Source of the DNA: Hydractinia symbiolongicarpus
Taxonomy: Eukaryota; Cnidaria; Hydrozoa; Anthoathecata; Hydractiniidae
DNA: 64,000 bases
Direction of reading: 5' to 3'
NCBI RefSeq assembly: GCF_029227915.1
Contig: NC_079887.1
Location: 26,473,650-26,537,649 of the forward strand
Within the stretch, counting starts at the first letter, position 1, and each line of letters begins with the position of its first letter. Of this stretch, positions 7,350 to 18,470 are shown piece after piece. The notes beneath the pieces were generated by a model, which was not told the origin of the DNA, did not search any database, and saw only the letters and a program-made list of their open reading frames with translations. The position numbers were made by a program, and so were the translations under genes.

Positions 7350-9740
7350 ATAGGGTACTTTCTTTGTATACATTCGACTATACGGGCCAAGCCCGGGATT
7401 TACGGAAAATCGCGGGTTTTCGTTTTCCGGCGATAAAACCTCTTTCATTAAGCGTCTCATCAAAAATGAAAACATTTTTGAAAACTACAAGTCTCATGCG
7501 TTTTAGTGGTGAAAAAAAAAATTAAAAACTCGATCGGGAAATGAGTTTACTCCCTGGGTACTTTCTTTGTATACATTCGACTATACGGGCCAAGCCCCGG
7601 AGTTACGGGAAAACGCGGGATTTCGTTTGCCGGCGATTAAACCTCTTTCATTAAGCGTCTCGTCAAAAATAAAAACATTTTTGAAAACTACAAGTCTCAT
7701 GCGTTTTAGTGGTGAAAAAATAATTTAAAAAATCGTTCGGGAAATGAGTTTACTCCCTGGGTACTTTCTTTGTATACTTTTGACTATACGGGCCGACTCC
7801 GGGATTTACGGGAAATCGCGGATTTTCGTTTGCCGGCGATTAAACTTCTTTTATTCAGCGTCCCATCAAATATGAAAATATTTTTGAAAACTACAAGTCT
7901 CATGCGTTTAGTGGTAAAAAAATAATATAAAAAATCGTTTGGAAAATGAGTTTACTCCCTGGGTACTTTCTTTGTATCCTTTTGACTATACGGGCCAAGC
8001 CCGGGATTTACGGAAAATCGCGGGTTTTCGTTTGCCGGCGATTAAACTTCTTTTATTCAGCGTCTCATGAAAAATTAAAACATCTTTAAAAACTACAAGT
8101 CTTATGCGTTTTAGTGGTGAAAAAATAATTTAAAAAATCGTTCTGGAAATTAGTTTACTCCCTGGGTACTTTCTTTGTATACTTTTGACTATACGGGCCG
8201 AGTCCGTGATTTAGGGAAATCGCGGGTTTTCGTTTGCCGGCGATTAAACTGCTTTTATTCAGCGTCTCATCAAAAATGAAAACATTTTTGAAAACTACAA
8301 GTCTCATGCGTTTTAGTGGTGAAAAAATAATTTAAAAAATCGTTCGGGAAATGAGTTTACTCCCTGGGTACTTTCTTTGTATACTTTTGACTATACGGGC
8401 CAAGCCGGGATTTACGGGAAATCGCGGGTTTTCGTTTGCCGGCGATTAAACTTCTTTTATTCAGCGTCTCATCAAAAATGAAAACATTTTTAAAAACTAC
8501 AAGTCTGATGCGTTTTAGTGGTGAAAAAATAATTTAAAAAATCGTTCTGGAAATGAGTTTACTCACAGGGTACTTTCTTTGTATACATTCGACTATACGG
8601 GCCAAGCCCGGGATTTACGGGAAATCGCGGGTTTTCGTTTTCCGGCGATTAAACCTCTTTCATTAAGCGTCTCATCAAAAATGAAAACATTTTTGAAAAC
8701 TACAAGTCTCATGCGTTTTAGTGGTGAAAAAAAAATTTAAAAAATCGTTCGGGAAATGAGTTTACTCCCTGGGTACTTTCTTTGTATACATTCGACTATA
8801 CGGGCCAAGCCCCGGATTTACGGGAAAACGCGGGATTTCGTTTGCCGGCGATTAAACCTCTTTCATTAAGCGTCTCATCAAAAATGAAAACATTTTTGAA
8901 AACTACAAGTCTCATGCGTTTTAGTGGTGAAAAAATAATTTAAAAAATCGTTCGGGAAATGAGTTTACTCCCTGGGTACTTTCTTTGTATACTTTTGACT
9001 ATACGGGCCGACTCCGGGATTTACGGGAAATCGCGGATTTTCGTTTGCCGGCGATTAAACTTCTTTTATTCAGCGTCCCATCAAATATGAAAATATTTTT
9101 GAAAACTACAAGTCTCATGCGTTTAGTGGTAAAAAAATAATATAAAAAATCGTTTGGGAAATGAGTTTACTCCCTGGGTACTTTCTTTATATACTTTTGA
9201 CTATACGGGCCAAGCCCGGGATTTACGGGAAATCGCGGGTTTTCGTTTGCCGGCGATTAAACTTCTTTTATTCAGCGTCTCATCAAAAATTAAAACATTT
9301 TTAAAAACTACAAGTCTTATGCGTTTTAGTGGTGAAAAAATAATTTAAAAAATCGTTTTGGAAATGAGTTTACTCCCTGGGTACTTTCTTAGTATACTTT
9401 TGACTATACGGGCCGAGTCCGTGATTTAGAGAAATCGCGGGTTTTCGTTTGCCGGCGATTAAACTGCTTTTATTCAGCGTCTCATCAAAAATGAAAACAT
9501 TTTTGAAAACTACAAGTCTCATGCGTTTTAGTGGTGAAAAAATAATTTAAAAAATCGTTCGGGAAATGAGTTTACTCCCTGGGTACTTTCTTTGTATACA
9601 TTCGACTATACAGGCCAAGCCCGGGATTTACGGGAAATCGCGGGTTTTCGTTTTCCGGCGATTAAACCTCTTTCATTAAGCGTCTCATCAAAAATGAAAA
9701 CATTTTTGAAAACTACAAGTCTCATGCGTTTTAGTGGTGA
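7350..9740 (+). repeat. Tandem 6-monomer duplication (about 1216 bp)
   Basis: Diagnostic variants recur at an offset of 1216 bp. Examples are the type-B signature CGTCCCATCAAATATG near 7861 and 9077, and the rare GCCGACTCCGGG near 7794 and 9009. The edges are approximate. Confidence 0.7.
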
Positions 9741-12700
9741 AAAGAAAATTTAAAAAATCGTTCGGGAAATGAGTTTACTCCCTGGGTACTTTCTTTGTAT
9801 ACATTCGACTATACGGGCCAAGCCCCCGCTTTACGGGAAAACGCGGGATTTCGTTTGCCGGCGATTAAACCTCTTTCATTAAGCGTCTCATCAAAAATGA
9901 AAACATTTTTGAAAACTACAAGTCTCATGCGTTTTAGTGGTGAAAAAATAATTTAAAAAATCGTTCGGGAAATGAGTTTACTCCCTGGGTACTTTCTTTG
10001 TATACTTTTGACAATACGGGCCGAGTCCGGGATTTACGGGAAATCGCGGATTTTCGTTTGCCGGCGATTAAACCTCTATCATTAAGCGTCTCATCAAAAA
10101 TGAAAACATTTTTGAAAACTACAAGTCTCATGCGTTTTAGTGGTGAAAAAATAATTTAAAAAATCGTTCGGGAAATGAGTTTACTCCCTGGGTACTTTCT
10201 TTGTATACTTTTGACTATACGGGCCGAGTCCGGGATTTACGGGAAATCGCGGATTTTCGTTTGCCGGCGATTAAACTTCTTTTATTCAGCGTCCCATCAA
10301 ATATGAAAATATTTTTGAAAACTACAAGTCGCATGCGTTTAGTGGTAAAAAAATAATATAAAAAATCGTTTGGGAAATGAGTTTACTCCCTGGGTACTTT
10401 CTTTGTATACTTTTGACTATACGGGCCAAGCCCGGAATTTACGGGAAATCGCGGGTTTTCGTTTGCTGGCGATTAAACTTCTTTTATTCAGCGTCTCATC
10501 AAAAATGAAAACATTTTTAAAAACTACAAGTCTTATGCGTTTTAGTGGTTAAAAAATAATTTAAAAAATCGTTCTGGAAATGAGTTTACTCCCTGGGTAC
10601 TTTCTTTGTATACTTTTGACTATACGGGCCGAGTCCGTGATTTAGGGAAATCGCGGGTTTTCGTTTGCCGGCGATTAAACTGCTTTTATTCAGCGTCTCA
10701 TCAAAAATGAAAACATTTTTGAAAACTACAAGTCTCATGCGTTTTAGTGGTGAAAAAATAATTTAAAAAATCGTTCGGTAAATGAGTTTACTCCCTGGGT
10801 ACTTTCTTTGTATACATTCGACTATACGGGCCAAGCCCCGGATTTACGGGAAAACGCGGGATTTCGTTTGCCGGCGATTAAACCTCTATCATTAAGCGTC
10901 TCATCAAAAATGAAAACATTTTTGAAAACTACAAGTCTCATGCGTTTTAGTGGTGAAAAAATAATTTAAAAAATCGTTCGCAAAAGGAGTTTACTCCCTG
11001 GTTACTTTCTTTGTATACTTTTGACTATACGGGCCGAGTCCGGGATTTACGGGAAATCGCGGATTTTCGTTTGCCGGCGATTAAACTTCTTTTATTCAGC
11101 GTCCCATCAAATATGAAAATATTTTTGAAAACTACAAGTCTCATGCGTTTAGTGGTAAAAAAATAATATAAAAAATCGTTCGGGAAATGAGTTTACTCCC
11201 TGGGTACTTTCTTTGTATACTTTTGACTATACGGGCCAAACCCGGGATTTACGGGAAATCGCGGGTTTTCTTTTGCCGGCGATTAAACTTCTTTTATTCA
11301 GCGTCTCATCAAAAATGAAAACATTTTTAAAAACTACAAGTTTTATGCGTTTTAGTGGTGAAAAAATAATTTAAAAAATCGTTCTGGAAATGAGTTTACT
11401 CCCTGGGTATTTTCTTTGTATACTTTTGACTATACGGGCCGAGTCCTGGATTTAGGGAAATCGCGGGTTTTCGTTTGCCGGCGATTAAACTACTTTTATT
11501 CAGCGTCTCATCAAAAATGAAAACATTTTTGAAAACTACAAGTCTCATGCGTTTTAGTGGTGAAAAGAAAATTTAAAAAATCGTTCGGGAAATGAGTTTA
11601 CTCCCTGGGTACTTTCTTTGTATACATTCGACTATACGGGCCAAGCCCCCGGTTTACGGGAAAACGCGGGATTTCGTTTGCCGGCGATTAAACCTCTTTC
11701 ATTAAGCGTCTCATCAAAAATGAAAACATTTTTGAAAACTACAAGTCTCATGCGTTTTAGTGGTGAAAAAATAATTTAAAAAATCGTTCGGGAAATGAGT
11801 TTACTCCCTGGGTACTTTCTTTGTATACTTTTGACAATACGGGCCGAGTCCGGGATTTACGGGAAATCGCGGATTTTCGTTTGCCGGCGATTAAACCTCT
11901 ATCATTAAGCGTCTCATCAAAAATGAAAACATTTTTGAAAACTACAAGTCTCATGCGTTTTAGTGGTGAAAAAATAATTTAAAAAATCGTTCGGGAAATG
12001 AGTTTACTCCCTGGGTACTTTCTTTGTATACTTTTGACTATACGGGCCGAGTCCGGGATTTACGGGAAATCGCGGATTTTCGTTTGCCGGCGATTAAACT
12101 TCTTTTATTCAGCGTCCCATCAAATATGAAAATATTTTTGAAAACTACAAGTCGCATGCGTTTAGTGGTAAAAAAATAATATAAAAAATCGTTCGCAAAA
12201 GGAGTTTACTCCCTGGTTACTTTCTTTGTATACTTTTGACTATACGGGCCGAGTCCGGGATTTACGGGAAATCGCGGATTTTCGTTTGCCGGCGATTAAA
12301 CTTCTTTTATTCAGCGTCCCATCAAATATGAAAATATTTTTGAAAACTACAAGTCTCATGCGTTTAGTGGTAAAAAAATAATATAAAAAATCGTTCGGGA
12401 AATGAGTTTACTCCCTGGGTACTTTCTTTGTATACTTTTGACTATACGGGCCAAACCCGGGATTTACGGGAAATCGCGGGTTTTCTTTTGCCGGCGATTA
12501 AACTTCTTTTATTCAGCGTCTCATCAAAAATGAAAACATTTTTAAAAACTACAAGTTTTATGCGTTTTAGTGGTGAAAAAATAATTTAAAAAATCGTTCT
12601 GGAAATGAGTTTACTCCCTGGGTATTTTCTTTGTATACTTTTGACTATACGGGCCGAGTCCAGGATTTAGGGAAATCGCGGGTTTTCGTTTGCCGGCGAT

Positions 12701-12780
12701 TAAACTACTTTTATTCAGCGTCTCATCAAAAATGAAAACATTTTTGAAAACTACAAGTCTCATGCGTTTTAGTGGTGAAA
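9738..12780 (+). repeat. Mosaic 9-monomer/6-monomer duplication
   Basis: Segment 9738-10368 recurs at 11561-12191 with an offset of 1823 bp. It shares the rare AAAAGAAAATTT, TTGACAATACGG and GTCGCATGCG variants. At 12191 the match jumps: the following sequence, including CGTTCGCAAAAGGAG, matches 10976 onward at an offset of 1215 bp. The change of 608 bp equals three monomers, so one copy has lost three units. Confidence 0.75.
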
Positions 12781-13320
12781 AAATAATTTAAAAAATCGTT
12801 CGGGAAATGAGTTTACTCCCTGGGTACTTTCTTTGTATACTTTTGACTATACGGGCCAAGCCGGGATTTACGGGAAATCGCGGGTTTTCGTTTGCCGGCG
12901 ATTAAACTTCTTTTATTTAGCGTCTCATCAAAAATGAAAACATTTTTAAAAACTACAAGTCTTATGCGTTTTAGTGGTGAAAAAATAATTTAAAAAATCG
13001 TTCTGGAAATGAGTTAACTCACTGGCTACTTTCTTTGTATACATTTGACTATACGTGCCAAGCCCGGGATTTACGGGAAATCGCGGGTTTTCGTTTGCCG
13101 GCGATTAAACTGCTTTTATTCAGCGCTTCATCAAAAATGAAAAGATTCTTGAAAACTACAAGTCTCATGCGTCTTAGTGGTGAAAAAGTAATTTAAAAAA
13201 TCGTTCGGGAAATGAGTTTTCTCCCTGGGTACTTTCTTTGTATACTTTTGACTATACGGGCCAAGCCCGGGATTTACGGGAAATCGCGGGTTTTCGTTTG
13301 CCGGCGATTAAACTTCTTTT

Positions 13321-16300
13321 ATCAGCGTCTCATCAAAAATGAAAACATTTTTGAAAACTACAAGTCTCATGCGTTTTAGTGGTGAAAAAATAATTTAAAA
13401 AATCGTTCGGGAAATGAGTTTACTCCCTGGGTACTTTCTTGTATACTTTTGACTATACGGGCCGAGTCCGGGATTTACGGGAAATCGCGGATTTTCGTTT
13501 GCCGGCGATTAAACTTCTTTTATTCAGCGTCCCATCAAATATGAAAATATTTTTGAAAACTACAAGTCTCATGCGTTTAGTGGTAAAAAAATAATATAAA
13601 AAATCGTTCGGGAAATGAGTTTACTCCCTGGGTACTTTCTTTGTATACTTTTGACTATACGGGCCAAGCCCGGGATTTACGGGAAATCGCGGGTTTTCGT
13701 TTGCCGGCGATTAAACTTCTTTTATTCAATGTCTCATCAAAAATGAAAACATTTTTAAAAACTACAAGTCTTATGCGTTTTAGTGGTGAAAAAATAATTT
13801 AAAAAATCGTTCGGGAAATGAGTTTACTTCCTGGGTACTTTTGTTGTATACTTTTGACTATACGGGCCAAGCCCGGGATTTACGGGAAATCGTGGGTTTT
13901 CGTTTGCCGGCGATTAAACTTCTTTTATTCAGCGTCTCATCAAAAATGAAAACATTTTTGAAAACTACAAGTCTTATGCGTTTTAGTGGTGAAAAAATAA
14001 TTTAAAAAATCGTTCGGGAAATGAGTTTACTCCCTGGGTACTTTCTTGTATACTTTTGACTATACGGGCCGAGTCCGGGATTTACGGGAAATCGCGGATT
14101 TTTGTTTGCCGGCGATTAAACTTCTTTTATTCAGCGTCCCATCAAACATGAAAATATTTTTGAAAACTACAAGTCTCATGCGTTTAGTGGTAAAAAAATA
14201 ATATAAAAAATCGTTCGGGAAATGAGTTTACTCCCTGGGTACTTTCTTTGTATACTTTTGACTATACGGGCCAAGCCCGGGATTTACGGGACATCGCGGG
14301 TTTTCGTTTGCCGGCGATTAAACTTCTTTTATTCAGCGTCTCATCAAAAATGAAAACCTTTTTAAAAACTACAAGTCTTATGCGTTTTAGTGGTGAAAAA
14401 GTAATTTAAAAAATCGTTCGGGAAATGAGTTTACTCCCTGAGTACTTTCTTGTATACTTTTGACTATACGGGCCGAGTCCGGGATTTACGGGAAATCGCG
14501 GATTTTCGTTTGCCGGCGATTAAACTTCTTTTATTCAGCGTCCCATCAAATATGAAAATATTTTTGAAAACTACAAGTCTCATGCGTTTAGTGGTAAAAG
14601 AATAATATAAAAAATCGTTCGGGAAATGAATTTACTCCCTGGGTACTTTCTTTGTATACTTTTGACTATACGGGCCAAGCCGGGGATTTACGGGAAATCG
14701 CGGGTTTTCGTTTGCCGGCGATTAAACTTCTTTTATTCAGCGTCTCATCAAAAATGAAAACATTCTTCAAAACTACAAGTCTCATGCGTTTTAGTGGTGA
14801 AATAATAATTTAAAAAATCGTTCTGGAAATGAGTTAACTCACAAGCTACTTTCTTTGTATACTTTTGACTATACGGGCCAAGCCGGGGATTTACGGGAAA
14901 TCGCGGGTTTTCCTTTGCCGGCGATTAAACTTCTTTTATCAGCGTCTCATCAAAAATGAAAACATTTTTGAAAACTACAAGTCTCATGCGTTTTAGTGGT
15001 GAAAAAATAATTTAAAAAATCGTTCGGGAAATGAGTTTACTCCCTGGGTACTTTCTTGTATACTTTTGACTATACGGGCCGAGTCCGGGATTTACGGGAA
15101 ATCGCGGATTTTCGTTTGCCGGCGATTAAACTTCTTTTATTCAGCGTCCCATCAAATATGAAAATATTTTTGAAAACTACAAGTCTCATGCGTTTAGTGG
15201 TAAAAAAATAATATAAAAAATCGTTCGGGAAATGAGTTTACTCCCTGGGTACTTTCTTTGTATACTTTTGACTATACGGGCCAAGCCCGGGATTTACGGG
15301 AAATCGCGGGTTTTCGTTTGCCGGCGATTAAACTTCTTTTATTCAATGTCTCATCAAAAATGAAAACATTTTTAAAAACTACAAGTCTTATGCGTTTTAG
15401 TGGTGAAAAAATAATTTAAAAAATCGTTCGGGAAATGAGTTTACTTCCTGGGTACTTTTTTTGTATACTTTTGACTATACGGGCCAAGCCCGGGATTTAC
15501 GGGAAATCGCGGGTTTTCGTTTGCCGGCGATTAAACTTCTTTTATTCAGCGTCTCATCAAAAATGAAAACATTTTTGAAAACTACAAGTCTTATGCGTTT
15601 TAGTGGTGAAAAAATAATTTAAAAAATCGTTCGGGAAATGAGTTTACTCCCTGGGTACTTTCTTGTATACTTTTGACTATACGGGCCGAGTCCGGGATTT
15701 ACGGGAAATCGCGGATTTTTGTTTGCCGGCGATTAAACTTCTTTTATTCAGCGTCCCATCAAACATGAAAATATTTTTGAAAACTACAAGTCTCATGCGT
15801 TTAGTGGTAAAAAAATAATATAAAAAATCGTTCGGGAAATGAGTTTACTCCCTGGGTACTTTCTTTGTATACTTTTGACTATACGGGCCAAGCCCGGGAT
15901 TTACGGGACATCGCGGGTTTTCGTTTGCCGGCGATTAAACTTCTTTTATTCAGCGTCTCATCAAAAATGAAAACATTTTTAAAAACTCCAAGTCTTATGC
16001 GTTTTAGTGGTGAAAAAGTAATTTAAAAAATCGTTCGGGAAATGAGTTTACTCCCTGAGTACTTTCTTGTATACTTTTGACTATACGGGCCGAGTCCGGG
16101 ATTTACAGGAAATCGCGGATTTTCGTTTGCCGGCGATTAAACTTCTTTTATTCAGCGTCCCATCAAATATGAAAATATTTTTGAAAACTACAAGTCTCAT
16201 GCGTTTAGTGGTAAAAGAATAATATAAAAAATCGTTCGGGAAATGAATTTACTCCCTGGGTACTTTCTTTGTATACTTTTGACTATACGGGCCAAGCCCG

Positions 16301-16380
16301 GGATTTACGGGAAATCGCGGGTTTTCGTTTGCCGGCGATTAAACTTCTTTTATTCAGCGTCTCATCAAAAATGAAAACAT
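13321..16380 (+). repeat. Tandem 8-monomer duplication (1617 bp)
   Basis: Rare variants recur exactly 1617 bp apart: CTTTTATCAGCG at 13321 and 14938, CATCAAACATG at about 14141 and 15758, and GGGAAATGAATTTACT at 14621 and 16238. The two copies differ at scattered bases. Confidence 0.8.
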
Positions 16381-18470
16381 TTTTAAAAACTACAAGTCTT
16401 ATGCTATTTAGTGGTGAAAAAATAATTTAAAAAATCGTTCTGGAAATGAGTTTACTCCCTGGGTAATTTCTTTGTATACTTTTGACTATACGGGCCGAGT
16501 CCGGGATTTAGGGAAATCGCAGGTTTTCGTTTGCCGGCGATTAAACTGCTTTTATTCAGCGTCTGATCAAAAATGAAAACATTTTTGAAAACTACAAGTC
16601 TCATGCGTTTTAGTGGTAAAAAAATAATTTAAAAAATCGTTCGGGAAATGAGTTTACTCCCTGGGTACTTTCTTTGTATACATTCGACTATACGGGCCAA
16701 GCCCCGGATTTACGGGAAAACGCGGGATTTCGTTTGCCGGCGATTAAACCTCTATCATTAAGCGTCTGATCAAAAATGAAAACATTTTTGAAAACTACAA
16801 GTCTCATGCGTTTTAGTGGTGAAAAAATAATTTAAAAAATCGTTCGGAAAAGGAGTTTACTCCCTGGTTACTTTCTTTGTATACTTTTGACTATACGGGC
16901 CGAGTCCGGGATTTACGGGAAATCGCGGATTTTCGTTTGCCGGCGATTAAACTTCTTTTATTCAGCGTCCCATCAAATATGAAAATATTTTTGAAAACTA
17001 CAAGTCTCATGCGTTTAGTGGTAAAAAAATAATATAAAAAATCGTTCGGGAAATGAGTTTACTCCCTGGGTACTTTCTTTGTATACTTTTGACTATACGG
17101 GCCAAACCCGGGATTTACGGGAAATCGCGGGTTTTCTTTTGCCGGCGATTAAACTTCTTTTATTCAGCGTCTCATCAAAAATGAAAACATTTTTAAAAAC
17201 TACAAGTTTTATGCGTTTTAGTGGTGAAAAAATAATTTAAAAAATCGTTCTGGAAATGAGTTTACTCCCTGGGTATTTTCTTTGTATACTTTTGACTATA
17301 CGGGCCGAGTCCAGGATTTAGGGAAATCGCGGGTTTTCGTTTGCCGGCGATTAAACTACTTTTATTCAGCGTCTCATCAAAAATGAAAACATTTTTGAAA
17401 ACTACAAGTCTCATGCGTTTTAGTGGTGAAAAAATAAATTAAAAAATCGTTCGGGAAATGAGTTTACTCCCTGGGTACTTTCTTTGTATACTTTTGACTA
17501 TACGGGCCAAGCCGGGATTTACGGGAAATCGCGGGTTTTCGTTTGCCGGCGATTAAACTTCTTTTATTTAGCGTCTCATCAAAAATGAAAACATTTTTAA
17601 AAACTACAAGTCTTATGCGTTTTAGTGGTGAAAAAATAATTTAAAAAATCGTTCTGGAAATGAGTTAACTCACAGGCTACTTTCTTTGTATACATTTGAC
17701 TATACGTGCCAAACCCAGGATTTACGGGAAATCGCGGGTTTTCGTTTGCCGGCGATTAAACTGCTTTTATTCAGCGTCTCATCAAAAATGAAAACATTTT
17801 TGAAAACTATAAGTCTCATGCGTTTTAGTGGTGAAAAAATAATTTAAAAAATCGTTCGGGAAATGAGTTTACTCCCTGGGTACTTTCTTGTATACTTTTG
17901 ACTATACGGGCCGAGTCCGGGATTTACGGGAAATCGCGGATTTTCGTTTGCCGGCGATTAAACTTCTTTTATTCAGCGTCTCATCAAAAATGAAAACATT
18001 TTTAAAAACTACAAGGCTGATGCGTTTTAGTGGTGAAAAAATAATTTAAAAAATCGTTCTGGAAATGAGTTAACTCACAGGGTACTTTCTTTGTATACAT
18101 TTGACAATACGTGCCAAGCCCGGGATTTACGGGATATCGCGGGTTTTCGTTTGCCGGCGATTAAACTTCTTTTATTTAGCGTCTCATCAAAAATGAAAAC
18201 ATTTTTAAAAACTACAAGTCTTATGCGTTTTAGTGGTGAAAAAATAATTTAAAAAATCGTTCTGGAAATGAGTTAACTCACTGGGTACTTTCTTTGTATA
18301 CTTTTGACTATACGGGCCGATTCCAGGATTTAATGGAAATCGCAGGTTTTCGTTTGCCGGCGATTAAACTTCTTTTATTCAGCGTCTCATCAAAAATGAA
18401 AACATTTTTGAAAACTACAAGTCTCATGCGTTTTAGTGGTGAAAAAATAATTTAAAAAATCGTTCGGGAA

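Noticed and set aside
8455-8530. Possible hammerhead ribozyme core (CTGATG...GAAA) in some monomers
   Set aside because: Only a minority read CTGATG; most read CTCATG or CTTATG. The required A after CUGAUG is C, and I could not find the three pairing stems.
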